Origin: Daucus carota subsp. sativus
Taxonomy: Eukaryota; Streptophyta; Magnoliopsida; Apiales; Apiaceae
Assembly (NCBI RefSeq): GCF_001625215.2
Contig: NC_030386.2
Location: forward strand, 18,818,545-18,882,544
Length of the DNA stretch: 64,000 nt
Direction of reading: 5' to 3'
Shown here: one piece after another, positions 1 through 11,100 of the stretch
Position numbering within the stretch: the stretch's first letter is position 1
Layout: every line of letters starts with the position of its first letter
Program-made: the position numbers and the translations under genes
The notes under the pieces: model-generated
Told to the model about the DNA's origin: nothing
The model's database searches: none
What the model saw: only the letters and a program-made list of their open reading frames with translations

Positions 1-761
1 AAAGGGCTAAAAACCCAACTCAAAAAGCACTAAAAAAACCCAATTAGGTCACACAATCCAATCAAATTCTTCAAAACAATCCAACAAAATCATCAAAAAA
101 CACAAATACACGCACATATATCAAAAGGGTCAGTACTAATATTGATCAAACACTTACATATTAATCAAATGGGCTTGATGGGCTGCCTGAGCTCCGGCAA
201 GTTATGAACTTTCCGGTCTCTAGATATAAAATCTTGGAGTTGTAGTAAGATTCGGTAGGCGTTCTAGACAAATTTGAGAAGTCAAGAGAATAATAAAATG
301 ATGAGCAGAGCAGCCAAAGACTTTTGCTCGTTGTTTTTATCGCTGCAAATAAGTGATGTTTTATTCTTTGATTTAGTTGTTATTGTATCTAGAAAAAGTA
401 TATTAGTCAAGATGAAGGTGCCGATCACATGTTCTAAATAGACGCTCCCATCTGTGGGGATGTTGCCAAGTACATACCATGATACCAGCATATTTTATAT
501 TTAATACTCCGTCTGCTTGAAAACAAAAAAAAAAAAACTAATACTCCGTTTTTCTCATTTTTTTATATATTTTTTCACACTTTGACACGTCTTTAATATT
601 TTTGTAAAATATAATTTCATAACTTATTTTTAATATTTTTTTATAGTATAAAATTTAATATCTTAAAAAAAGTCAAAAAATTAAATTATAAACAATATCG
701 TAAAATTATGTATCGCGTCTCCGCTCTCCTATATATACAATTAATGGAATTAAGAGGGAAT
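1..761. other. Intergenic, no gene recognised
   Basis: AT-rich DNA with short poly-A and poly-T runs. A 69-codon frame on the minus strand (282-491) has no recognisable motif and no splice or promoter context, so it is not called. Nothing else can be supported. Confidence 0.6.
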
Positions 762-930
762 TAGGGGTGATCGCGGTCCGGTTTGGTTCGGATTAGAACT
801 AAAATCGGAACCAAACCATATATTAGCGGTTTTTTAAAATTTCAAACCAACCCATGACCCGCAAACCAACTAACCCGGATCGAGCGGTGCGGTTTTGACT
901 GTTCGGTTAACCGGATTGATCGGTTTAGGA
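762..930. mobile_element. hAT-like element end (fragment)
   Basis: Begins TAGGGGTGATCG and continues into an array of CGGTTTGG/CGGTTCGG-like words on both strands, the same design as the complete hAT-type elements at 5894, 41023 and 51349. No matching right terminus was found, so this is one end of a truncated copy. The family assignment rests on the TAGGG-G-TG terminus and the low-complexity subterminal array. Confidence 0.45.
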
Positions 931-1394
931 CTAAGATTTATAATTAAAGACGAGGATTATGAATAATATTCGAAAATAAAGTATTACTCCTATCATATTG
1001 TCTCTGTGAAATGTACAATTTCACATAATTAAATTAAAGTAAAAACTTTAATCTAAAAATATGCATAAACTTGAACCAATTGGAGAGTCGTGGATTACCG
1101 GATTGATATAACTTGTACTTAGTTGCTCAACTTTCGGGGTAGGACAATTCGGATTTCATGATATCCGCCCGTCACACTCTATATAAACAAATTACCCATG
1201 CCCTATATATTGGATATTGATTTAATATAATTTTATTTGTTTTCTGTGGACACATGTAGAAGCGGGTATAATATATTATTCATTATATTTGAATTTTAAG
1301 TTATTTATTACTTTTTTATATAATATATGTTTTAAATTAATTCTCACCATTTTTATCTATTTAAAATTTACTAAATATTTTATATGAAAATATA

Positions 1395-1641
1395 GGGGCC
1401 GTTTGGGTGGGCTTAAAATAAGTGCTTTTTGCTTAAAATAAATAAGTGGAGTAGAAGTTAGAAGCAAGATAAGACTTATAAGTGATTAAAGTGTTTGGTA
1501 AATAAGTAGAAGTCCTGAAACAAAAGCTAGCATTCTTAGTTTTTTATAAGTGCTTCTTGACTTATTACACAAACGGTACGAATAAGTGCTCATAACTTAT
1601 AATCCAGAAGCTGGGCTTATAAGGTCGAAACAAACACCCAC
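1395..1641. mobile_element. Putative MITE with degenerate TIRs
   Basis: Starts GGGGCCGTTTGGGTGGGCTTA and ends with an approximate inverse (CCTTATAAGC... on the opposite strand, then GTTTG). The interior has many AAGTG/ATAAGT words. The GTTTGG terminus resembles PIF/Harbinger-type MITEs. The target duplication is not clear, so class and borders are tentative. Confidence 0.35.
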
Positions 1642-1746
1642 ATAATCTATTCAATATTTTAACGATAAATTTAGTAAACTCATATAATTTTATAAACATG
1701 GATAATATATGTATAGATAGAGTGCGATCGGCCGCGTAACACAATA

Positions 1747-2047
1747 CTCCCTCCGTCTCAATTTATAAGTTCATTTTGAAATAAACACACATATTAAGAA
1801 AAAAGTTGGTTAGATAGAATCTTATCTCATGTATCATTAATTAGTGCATTGATAAGTGAGAATATAGTTGAGTTTCAAAAAAATCACAATAAATATATGG
1901 ATTTAGTGTATTGAGAAATGAGAATAATATTGAGTTTCAAAAAAATCACAATTAATATGTAGATAAATTTGTATTGAAAGAAGAGAGAGACAAGTATTTT
2001 GGGACACATTTTTTTTTTCAAAAAGGACCTATAAATTACGGAGGGAG
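1747..2047. mobile_element. Stowaway-type MITE
   Basis: About 300 bp with terminal inverted repeats CTCCCTCCGT and ACGGAGGGAG, flanked by TA on both sides (1745-1746 and 2048-2049). That terminus and the TA duplication are the hallmarks of Stowaway (Tc1/mariner-related) MITEs. The interior is AT-rich and non-coding; short frames in it are chance. Confidence 0.85.
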
Positions 2048-2536
2048 TACACAATTCTATATTCACATCTTAATTCTTATCCCAATTTTTTGTGTCGGAT
2101 ATTATAAGCTACACGCTGTCATCCGATCAGCTCGCGATTACCTATCCCCGCATTAATTAATGCAACGGTCCGAAACTTTGTTTTGGATGAGTTATTTTGA
2201 TTTTTAACATCGATTCATATAAAATGTACATAAAATCTTAAAAGATAATTATAAAAATTAACTATCATACTAATAATTTCATACTATTTCTAATTTGATA
2301 CCTTATAACTTGTAAATTATAAAAAAAAAATCAAATTTATAAATTAAAAGTAAATTTTTGGTATAAATAAATTTTTACCGACTTGTTGGTCCTATAATCC
2401 ATAATCTCTCGAGGGTATGAGTACTCTTTGCAAAGAGAGTAAGGCGGCACTTGCCAGCTGGACTCACTTACGAACATTAATTGTGCTCATCGGATTAGGA
2501 AACAGGAAACTTGTACTTAGGCTCCAAGAAACAAGC

Positions 2537-2563
2537 CACGTGTACTTTAAAACCCTATATATA
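2537..2563 (+). promoter_or_regulatory. G-box/ABRE and TATA box of kinase A
   Basis: CACGTG at 2537-2542 sits inside CCACGTGT, a G-box/ABRE core bound by bZIP factors. TATATATA follows at 2556-2563, 64 bp before the chosen start codon at 2627. The same pair is kept in kinase B. The TATA position implies that the in-frame ATG at 2417 lies upstream of transcription start. ABA responsiveness is an inference from the motif. Confidence 0.65.
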
Positions 2564-2626
2564 CATGCAGCTCTCACAAATTTTCAAAACAATTTGACAG
2601 CGTTTAGAAACAAGGAGCAACTATAC

Positions 2627-3610
2627 ATGGCTTCTCTGTGGGTGAAGCGCAAGTTTCTTGGAAACGGTTCGTATGGCAAGGTTTTCTTGGCACAATCCAC
2701 GGCATTGTTAGCCTACTACAAGTCACCGGCTTTGGTTCCCTTTGTTGCACTCAAATCTTGTTTAGCAAGTCGATCATCGTCTCTGCGACTCGAGAGAGAT
2801 GTGTTTCGTGAACTTGGAGGCTGTGATGGGATCGTCAAGTGTTTCGGGTCCGGTGTGAGCGTTGAGAATGGGGTAGAGTATTTTGATCTGGTTCTTGAGT
2901 ATGCGCCGGGTGGAAGCTTGGAACAACTTCTTCGATTTCGAGGGGGGAGGATGCCGGAGTTGGAAGTTGGATGTTATACGAGGATGTTGCTTAAGGGGCT
3001 TTCTCATGTGCATGGGAAGGGGTGGGTTCATTGTGATTTGAAGCCGGCTAATATTCTTGTCTTTCCATCGAAGCATGGTGGTGGGGTGTTTAAGTGTTCT
3101 CTGAAATTAGCGGATTTTGGGTCGGCTAAGAGGGGTGGGGAAATAAGTTGCGGGTTTGTGGATCCGTGTAGTGGCCGTAAAAACCGAGGAACGTTGCTGT
3201 ATAGTTCACCGGAGTCCGTGGCGTTTGGAGAGCATGAAGCACCGATGGATGTATGGGCGCTCGGATGCATAGTGTTTGAGATGCTTATCGGGAAGGGTAT
3301 GTGGTCTAATTATCGCAGGTTCAGTGCTAGAGTTCTGGGAGATCTGATTGCTGGCTATCAGGACAGCGGGTTGATATTCTGTGATGATTTGTCCGCCAAT
3401 GCAGAAGATTTCTTGAGAAAGTGCTTGACGAGAAGTGCAGAAGAAAGATGGACGGCTGATCAGCTTCTGGAACACCCCTTCATCACTGAGAGCTGTAAGA
3501 TGTTGCCACTGTCTCAATCAGGCCAAACTCCGAAGATCATGGGCTACCGAAGGATTCCATTCAGTTCTTCTTTCGTCGTCTCAAATAACCCTTCCGTTTT
3601 TGTTAATTAA
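2627..3610 (+). CDS. MAPKKK20-like protein kinase (copy A)
   Basis: Intronless 327-residue Ser/Thr kinase that is almost all kinase domain, as in the plant MEKK-type MAPKKK15-21 group, which relays stress/ABA signals to MAPKKs. Visible motifs: glycine-rich loop GNGSYGKV (12-19), VALK lysine K43, catalytic loop HCDLKPAN (135-142), DFG 163-165, and an SPE in place of APE in the activation segment. The arginine of HRD is cysteine, common in this group. The start at 2627 was chosen because the region aligned with kinase B begins MASLWVKRK and because a TATA box lies just upstream; an in-frame ATG at 2417 precedes that TATA box. The subfamily number is by resemblance only. Confidence 0.85.
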   Translation: MASLWVKRKFLGNGSYGKVFLAQSTALLAYYKSPALVPFVALKSCLASRSSSLRLERDVFRELGGCDGIVKCFGSGVSVENGVEYFDLVLEYAPGGSLEQLLRFRGGRMPELEVGCYTRMLLKGLSHVHGKGWVHCDLKPANILVFPSKHGGGVFKCSLKLADFGSAKRGGEISCGFVDPCSGRKNRGTLLYSSPESVAFGEHEAPMDVWALGCIVFEMLIGKGMWSNYRRFSARVLGDLIAGYQDSGLIFCDDLSANAEDFLRKCLTRSAEERWTADQLLEHPFITESCKMLPLSQSGQTPKIMGYRRIPFSSSFVVSNNPSVFVN

Positions 3611-3949
3611 TCCTCTCTGATCTTTAAGCTGAAGTCTGCTGTTGATTTTCATGTAATCAAATTGTTTTAGGGCAGTTTTGCTACTGAAGTACTTGTAACT
3701 TGTTCATGTCTATTATAATAGACATTCTGTAATCAAGGCATTGTTCCATTAATAGATTAACTAAACCTTCATAGTATCATCACAGAGTGCCAGCAGTTCT
3801 TGCAATAATCTAAAAAAACAAAACATCTGAAACTTTGTCAGCAGACGTTCTAATTGTTAACTTGTTTAGAGTTTGAAGATAACTTGTTTAATTGTTAACA
3901 AAATCATAACAAGTGTAACTATAAGTCCAGAGTTTCAAGATATATATCA

Positions 3950-4240
3950 CCTTGTTCCATTAGATTTGCTTTTATTTCCATTACTTCGAGCAGAGTCCTT
4001 TGACTGTTTATCACAGCCTGTTACAACTTCAAATACAGTTGATAGCTCATTTATCATCATCTGGAAAAGCCTCTTCCTGGCTCCTGCAAATTCCAAGTCC
4101 TGACGCAAGTGAAAACCAACACTCTCTGAAGAATATTTTTTTCCAGTTTGGCGCATAAAAGCATGGAGATCGGCGTATATTTATGTTCCCTTGATGAATG
4201 AAGGCATTCATCTCTTCCAAGTTATACACTTATACTGTAT
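3950..4240 (-). pseudogene. Alfin-like exon 4 relic
   Basis: Reads like exon 4 of the Alfin-like gene at 8179-12415 (8532-8655): [31 protein letters not shown] is recognisable. It has extra bases near the acceptor and a changed 3' end (one G lost in the run before the donor). The PHD exon that should follow is absent; the sequence jumps directly to the kinase 3' flank. It is a truncated by-product of the segmental duplication and is not expected to make protein. Confidence 0.8.
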
Positions 4241-4458
4241 GATATATTTAAATTATGCTTGAGCTCTTGGTTTTTTTAACTAACACCGTTAATTTGTTAA
4301 GTATTTTTCCGTCAATTCTCTGTTCCAGCAGCTATATTGACGCAGATTAACTTGAATCACTATTACTTCTTTACACCATTTCATCAAGCAGATGATGTAC
4401 TATTCAGGCATTTACAAAACAAAACAAACATATATACTAAACTACCTAAACTTATTAC

Positions 4459-4775
4459 CTAAAGTTGTCCCCAGAGTGTTCTGAGCTCAACCACCTTGTC
4501 TGCCAAAGTCATTGGCTTATGTTTTTCGCTTTCTTCTGGCTCGCGTTTATGAACAGCATCAGAAACTATCTGAGAAATGTTACGTCCTCCTCCGCCATTA
4601 GGCACTTCCTCTGTCTTTTCTCCATTAGGCTTACTAAAAAACTCTGTAATCATTGTTGAAAGCGCCTTATCTTCTTCACCTGGCTTTAGCTTTTCCACCC
4701 AATACTCTTTCACGGTTACTCCTTTATCCTGCCATGCAATCCAACCGCTCTCCTGACTCCTGAGTTGTTTCGGCT
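4459..4775 (-). pseudogene. LTI65/RD29B-like C-terminal exon fragment
   Basis: An open stretch of about 105 residues after a plausible acceptor (TTTTAG) at 4776. It contains GVTVKEYWVEKLKPGEEDKA followed by alternating basic and acidic residues and a TLADKV segment. The VKEY..EKL.PGEEDKALS pattern resembles the C-terminal CAP160-type repeats of LTI65/RD29B, which are hydrophilic ABA- and cold-induced proteins of unknown biochemical role. No 5' exons were found upstream (toward 5600), so it is a fragment or a last exon of a decayed gene. Assignment is from memory of the motif. Confidence 0.5.
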
Positions 4776-5624
4776 CTAAAATTAGGGTTCGAACAAGTAA
4801 TGGCATCAAAATGGGGCTGCAGCTCGATTAAGCATCCAAGAGTCATTATTGAGGTTAAATTATGAAATAACCCCAACTTTGTTAACAACGTTACATTAAT
4901 TAAATGGAAAAATATAATTTGTGACAGATTCTGAACTACGATATTACATTTGGTGTTTTTAAGTTCATTATTAAGTGGTGTCCTTTTTAAAACGCATACT
5001 CTCATATTTATAAACCGAAACTACTAACCTGATCATAAGACATAATCATCCACCGTACTAATTAACACTTAAGAATATGTTATATAGATCATACCATATC
5101 ATATACATCTTGATCTAATCATTAAAATTAGACATAAATCCAAAAATTGAAATCAAATCTGATAACATTAAATTGTTGATTGTCGATTTTCAGACCCAAA
5201 ACGACATCATACGCCTTTCAGACCCAAAACGACATCATACGCCTTCCAGATAAGTCGATGATGTCTACATGAGTTTTGTTCAGAAGCTCGTTTCTCTTTC
5301 TGAAAAGATACTCTTTTGCGTAAATCCCACGTCAAATAAAAATTTCACAAAATCTACGACATCAATCTTCACAAAATAAAAATCATAAATAATCTATTAA
5401 ATTCATAGACTAAAAACAATATTAAAAATCACAGTTGAATACACCCTCTAAGAAAAAAGAATATTTTATATCAAAATTATTAATTTTTGGGTATTGTATT
5501 TTATAATTATGCTGACGTTTATAGTACATGTTTGACTGATATTTAGTTTATAAGTCAAAATAGGTTTAGTTGTGCAGTAATTGTAATGAAAATCTCATAA
5601 ACTTAATCAAAACTTTGCTTTTGT
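4776..5624. other. Intergenic, small repeats
   Basis: No gene recognised. Contains a two-copy 28-bp direct repeat around 5190-5248 (CAGACCCAAAACGACATCAT in each copy) and, at about 5340-5455, the right part of the GTGTATTCAATTG repeat family that is also present near 19383 and 38409. Confidence 0.55.
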
Positions 5625-5893
5625 TGACTTATTTTGATTTTTGAAATTAATTTCATATTAAAAAAATCATTTCTTAAAAAAAATTAAAATATTTATTATT
5701 ATACTAATATTTTTATCTTACTTCTCTAATTTGATACCTTATATTTTTGTATAAATCAATATATCCAAAATTTTAAATCAAAAGTAAAATTTTGCTAAAA
5801 GTAAATTTTTACTGACTTCTTGTGGTCCTATAATCTATAATCTCTCAAGGGTATGAGACTATGAGTAGTCTTTGCCAAAGAGAGCAAGGCGGC

Positions 5894-6643
5894 TAGGGCT
5901 GTTCACGAACCGAGCCGAGCCGAGTTTTGATCGAACCGAGTCGAGCTTTAATTTATTTTCTGACGAGTCGAGCCGAGCCGAGCTTTTTTATCGAACAAAA
6001 ATTGTGTTCAAGCTCGGCTCGTTAACTAACGAGCCGAACACGAGCTTGTTCGCGAACAAATACAAGCCGAGCCGAGTCGAGTCGAGTCGAGCCGAGCCAA
6101 AAAAAAATAAAGACAAACCGCTAGTTGACTCTTAAAATAGCTAACCAAATAATTTTAATTTTTTTGAAACTTTGTTTATATCACTAAAATGTATATATGT
6201 TAACATCCATACGGTTGGATCGGTAAGAAATATTTTTTAAATAATTGAAACACTAATTTAGGATTAAACACTAGTTAGCGGTACTAGTTAACCTTCTACT
6301 TGACTGTTAAAATAGCAAACCATATAAAATTATTATTTTCCGAAATTTTGGTTACATCACTAAAATATATATATAAATTATATGTTGAATTCTGAGTTCA
6401 ATAACATATATAAATTATAAAAAAAAACCCCAAAAATATTACATTTTTTCGAGCTTTAACGAGCCGAGCTCGAGCCGAGCTCGAGCCGAACATACTAAAA
6501 GCTCGGCTCGAGCTCGTTTACTTAACGAACACTTTTTTGTGTTCGAGCTCGAGCTCGTTAACTTAACGAGCCGAGCCGAACGAGCTCTTAACGAGCCGAG
6601 CTCGAGCTTGTTCGCGAACAGCTCGGTTCGTTAAACAGCCCTA
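5894..6643. mobile_element. Non-autonomous hAT-type element in kinase B promoter
   Basis: 750 bp bounded by inverted ends TAGGGCTGTT and AACAGCCCTA. An exact 8-bp duplication AAGGCGGC flanks it (5886-5893 and 6644-6651). Eight-bp duplications and TAGGG-type ends are typical of hAT elements. Both subterminal regions are dense in GAGCCGAGC/GAGCTCGAGC words, forming long inverted arrays. No transposase frame is present. Kinase A has a single AAGGCGGC at the equivalent position, so the empty site is preserved in the window. Confidence 0.92.
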
Positions 6644-6746
6644 AAGGCGGCACTAGCAAGCTGGACTCACTCGCGAACATTAATTGTACTCATCGGACTA
6701 GCTAGGAAGCAGGAAACTTGTACTTAACTCCAAGAAATTAACAAGC

Positions 6747-6774
6747 CACGTGTACCTAAAAACCCCTATATATA
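6747..6774 (+). promoter_or_regulatory. G-box/ABRE and TATA box of kinase B
   Basis: CACGTG at 6747-6752 and TATATATA at 6767-6774, conserved with kinase A. The hAT-type element ends 103 bp upstream of the G-box, so the core promoter survives but upstream elements are displaced by 758 bp. Confidence 0.65.
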
Positions 6775-6837
6775 CATGCAGCTCTCGCAAATTTTCAAAA
6801 CAATTTGACAGCGTTTAGAAACAAGGAGCAACTATAC

Positions 6838-7818
6838 ATGGCTTCTCTGTGGGTGAAGCGCAAGTTTCTTGGGAACGGATCGTATGGCAAAGTTTTCTTG
6901 GCACAATCCACGGCATTATTAGCTTACTACAAGTCACCGGCTTTGGTTCCCTTTGTTGCACTCAAATCTTGTTTAGCAAGTCGATCATCGTCTCTGCGAC
7001 TCGAGAGAGATGTGTTTCGTGAACTCGGAGGCTGTGATAGGATCGTCAAGTGTTTCGGGTCCGGTGTGAGCGTTGAGAATGGGGTAGAGTATTTTGATCT
7101 GGTTCTTGAGTATGCGCCGGGTGGAAGTTTGGAACAACTTGTTCGATTTCGAGGGGGAAGGGTACCGGAGATGGAAGCTAGCTGTTATACCAGGATGTTG
7201 CTTAAGGGGCTTTCTCATGTGCATGGGAAGGGGTGGGTTTATTGTGATTTGAAGCCGGCTAATATTCTTGTCTTTCCATCGAAGCATGGTGGTGGGGTGT
7301 TCAAGTGTTCTCTGAAATTAGCGGATTTTGGGTCGGCTAAGAGGGGTGGGGAAATAAGTTGTGGGTTTGTGGATCCGTGTAGTGGCCGTAAAAACCGAGG
7401 AACGTTGCTGTATAGTTCACCCGAATCTGTTGAGTTTGGAGAGCATGAAGCACCGATGGATGTATGGGCGCTCGGATGCATAGTGTTTGAGATGCTTATC
7501 GGGGATAATATGTGGTCTAATTATCGCAGCTTCAATGCAAGAGTTCTGGGTGATCTGATTGCTGGCTATCAGGACAGTGGGTTGATATTCTGTGATGATT
7601 TGTCCGCCAATGCTGAAGATTTCTTGAGAAAGTGCTTGACGAGAGATGTAGAAGATAGATGGACGGCTGATCAGCTTCTGGAACACCCCTTCATCACTGA
7701 GAGCTGCAAGATGTTGCCACTGTCTGAATCAGGCCAAACTCCGAAGATCATGGGCTACCAAAGGATTCCATTCAGTTCTCCTTTCGTCGTCAACAACCCT
7801 TCCGTTTTTGTTAATTAA
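6838..7818 (+). CDS. MAPKKK20-like protein kinase (copy B), HCD changed to YCD
   Basis: Intronless, 326 residues, near-identical tandem paralogue of the kinase at 2627. Glycine loop, K43, catalytic D137, K139, N142 and DFG are kept. Residue 135, the histidine of the HCD catalytic loop, is tyrosine (codon TAT at 7240). This histidine supports the active-site spine in most eukaryotic kinases, so activity may be altered; that is inference. The frame is open and third-position changes dominate, which argues against a simple pseudogene. The start is set by the TATA box and alignment with copy A; an ATG at 6805 also lies in frame. The 3' end runs tail to tail with the Alfin-like gene, about 360 bp apart. 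Confidence 0.85.
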   Translation: MASLWVKRKFLGNGSYGKVFLAQSTALLAYYKSPALVPFVALKSCLASRSSSLRLERDVFRELGGCDRIVKCFGSGVSVENGVEYFDLVLEYAPGGSLEQLVRFRGGRVPEMEASCYTRMLLKGLSHVHGKGWVYCDLKPANILVFPSKHGGGVFKCSLKLADFGSAKRGGEISCGFVDPCSGRKNRGTLLYSSPESVEFGEHEAPMDVWALGCIVFEMLIGDNMWSNYRSFNARVLGDLIAGYQDSGLIFCDDLSANAEDFLRKCLTRDVEDRWTADQLLEHPFITESCKMLPLSESGQTPKIMGYQRIPFSSPFVVNNPSVFVN

Positions 7819-8178
7819 TCCTCTCTGATCTTTAAGCTGAATTCTGCTGTTGATTATCATGTAATCAAATGCTTTTAGGGCAGTTTTGCTACTGAAGTAC
7901 TTGTAACTTGTTCATGTCTATTATAATAGACATTCTGTAATCAAAGCATTCCATTAATAGATTAACTAAACCTTCATAATATCATCACAGAGTGCCAGCA
8001 GTTTTTCTAGAAATAATCTAAGAAAACATGAGAGACTAACATCTGAAACTTCGTCGCTGACGTTCTAATTGTTAACTTGAGAGTAAAACAGCTCCCACTT
8101 GTTTAACTTAATCAACTACCAACTTTGCAACTTATGTTCTTAACTAATTAACTACGATGTCCTCACGGATTTGGTATC
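7819..8178. other. Convergent intergenic spacer
   Basis: The first 200 bases match the 3' flank of kinase A (3611-3800), so they belong to the duplicated block and probably to the kinase 3' UTR. The remainder should hold the Alfin-like 3' UTR on the opposite strand. No independent gene is visible. Confidence 0.6.
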
Positions 8179-11100
8179 TTACATATGGACTCTGGCCCTC
8201 TTTGAGCTGCAAGTAGGGCACTTGTACTGCTTGATATGTTCAGCCTTGGCAGGGGTGATTTTTACGCATTTCCCATGGAACCATCTCTCACACACATCAC
8301 AGCAAATCCAGAATTCATCAGCCGCATATTTGTCTCCACAAGAACCACAAATTGTTCCCTGTCCTTCGTCAGCCTCATCACCATCACTTTCTCCCGCTTC
8401 ATTGGGTGGAGGAGTCATCTTTGCTTTGGAGTAAGACTCATATGTTCGAGACTGCCAGAGAAAGAACAAAAGAATGACCAAAAATCATAATAAGTGTAAC
8501 TACAAGCCTAGAGTTTGAAGATATATATAACCTTGTTCCCATTAGATTTGCTTTTACTCCCATTACTGCGAGCAGAGTCCTTAGACTGTTTAGCACAGCC
8601 TGTTACAACTTCAAATACAGTTGGTAGCTCATTTATCATCTGGAAAAGCCTCTTCCTGCAAATTCCAAGACCTGACGCAAGTGAAAACCAACACTCTCTG
8701 AAGAATATTTTTTTTCCCAGCTTGCACATAAAAGCATGGAAACGTATATTTATGTTCCCTTGATGAATGAAGGCATTCATCTCTTCCAAGTTATTACCAC
8801 AGTGCAATGTTAGATCTCCTCTATTTATTCACTGTGCAGAATGTGGCCCACAAGAACTAGCATCTGAGTTCACTTGATAAAAATGAAGAATTTAAATCAA
8901 AAGTATAAAATGCAAAGTCACTTGCGCTTAGCTGGAGCACCTTTTAAACTTTTTAAAAATGTGCAGCTTTTCAAAGGTAATGAATGAGAGAAAAAAACAC
9001 AAAACAGGAGCTTCGAAGGTGTCTGACTTAAGGGTCTAACAAATGAGGACATACATAGGTCAAAGTCCAGGTTCAAAATCACCTATAAGACACCAGGAAA
9101 TTTGCAAATAAAGCACAAGAAACAGGAATGAAGAACCTTTGGTAATAATCTGGATTGCCTGGGTATATTGCCAAAATATAATCAAATCTACTATTAAAAA
9201 AGACCCCTGTAATAATTATATTACTATTTTCATGCTTCAGCATAACTATACGTTAACGTCATTATGCTTGAGCATAGCTATACGTCATTATGCTTGAGCC
9301 CTTGGTTTTTTGGGGTTTATTACAGGTTACCTGATGGATGTCTTTTGTTGTTACACTTGATTATATACTTTTTCTGGGAATAGCAACTATTAATTATTCT
9401 TGGGATTCATATAACTCTTGCAATAAATCTTGTTTTATATACTGTCCAGAATCATGAACTCGTGATATGTCGCAGAAAGCCAAAAGGCAATCACATTAAC
9501 ATTTAAGATTAACATTTAATTTGCTAAACAAAGAGCAGCAAGCCTATCATTTAAGAAAAAAAGGTTCAAATTGTTAATTAAATACCATCAAAAGCAATAT
9601 CCAGAAGAAAAACATACAGATCTATTAAAGATGCAAGAAAAGTTTGTTCCGCAGGAACACCAAAGAAATTAGATAATGAAATTCATGTACAAAATGTCAC
9701 AATATGCTATATATTTGATTTTATTTATTTTAATTGTAACACATGCTGTGAAATCACAAACAATAGTCAGATACACACACACACATATATAACTAACTAA
9801 GCTGGCACTAGAGGAATATAATTGCAGCAGTTAAGGTGTAAATGTCAGCATTACCAATTGTAAAGGTGAACACTGAATGAACATCTTACTGCAGTGTTAA
9901 ACAAAAAAAATTAAAAATTGGCATAAAAGATAACCAAAGTTATATATGACATTCTGAGTTCTAAAAACTATACCTGTCATTCTTGTTGAAACAAAAACGA
10001 GCGCCAAAATAAAATGCAACAGAAATCAACCACGAATCACTGTGAACTGCAACAAGTGATAACCAGTCCTTCTCTTGCATCCCATCCCTTGCAAAATTAA
10101 TGCCTAATGCTGGCTCGGGTATTTCAGGAGGCACCTCCTCAACAGGCAGATTGACTTCCCATTTCTCAGTTGGCAAGCCATATAAACACAGATTTTCCTT
10201 CTCTGAAAGTACAAACATCAAGAAGGATATATTATGATATATATATATATATATATGAAACGTTAAAATTATGTGATATTAACATCTGCATTTATATATT
10301 CGACCAGCAATGCAGAGTAAAACAATAATAGCCTCAGAAATATAAAGCTCAAGCAACTTTTCAAGTATTGCAAATTAAAATATTACTTTTTTGGTCTTTA
10401 TAAAAAATTACAAGCAACAACCATGAAAAATAGAGAGTTCCTCAAGCATCCAAATCTAATAAATCCATATTACTAGGACTTATGGAGAATCAAGGAGAAA
10501 GGACATAGAAAGCATAAGATCAAATAAAAACTAATTTCTTCCAAGAAAAAAAAAGACAATCACAACTCACACATGTAGCACTCATTCTTCATATTTACTA
10601 CAAAACATCAAGTATAGAATTATAGCATGCAAAAGTCTTTACGAAGAAATAACAAAAAGGTCCATGTCAACAATATCTGATAAATTTTTTAAAACGGTTG
10701 CAAACCCGAATGTTACAAAGAAATATACTTAAACAAATTTGCAAATTTTCATATATCATACAGTAAAAGTGTAGTCCCGTACGTTTGATCAAAACAAATG
10801 GCTTTGGGAGCTCATGACAGAATTTATTTATTTTTTTGTAAAACCATATTCTCAACAGAAGCAACGACTAGAATCCTACGTGGTTATAAAATTGCCAAAT
10901 AGATGTAGCCCCCACTATTGGCAATTAATTATAATTACCGTGCAAAATTGCTTGTGTATAATCCTCCTTTGTTTTCATTACTTCTATTTCGCCTTCAAAA
11001 ACCTTATGTTAAACCACATATACGGCCTGCTTCTAGAAACCAAAAATATTCTTTTACTATGCAACAATGACTATATAAGAAAGGTAGTTGGAAGACTGAT

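Larger units (their letters stand above)
2185..4290. repeat. Segmental duplication, copy A
   Basis: This block and copy B (about 5625-9310) share the same order: AT-rich upstream region, ABRE/TATA promoter, kinase gene, 3' flank, and Alfin-like exon 4. Copy A lacks the PHD exon of Alfin and most of the Alfin introns. Copy B additionally contains a 750-bp transposon. Ends are approximate and were placed by eye. Confidence 0.8.
5625..9310. repeat. Segmental duplication, copy B
   Basis: Partner of copy A (about 2185-4290). It carries the kinase B gene and the 3' half of the Alfin-like gene, including the PHD exon missing from copy A. A hAT-type element (5894-6643) interrupts the promoter only in this copy, so it inserted after the duplication or was lost cleanly from copy A. 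Confidence 0.8.

Noticed and set aside
2417..2626. Upstream in-frame extension of kinase A (70 codons)
   Set aside because: It lies across the promoter, with the TATA box at 2556-2563 inside it, and the same region in kinase B is split by a transposon. The start at 2627 fits the family.
5872..6135. 87-codon frame rich in RAE/SRAE words
   Set aside because: It is the GAGCCGAGC array of the hAT-type element read in frame.
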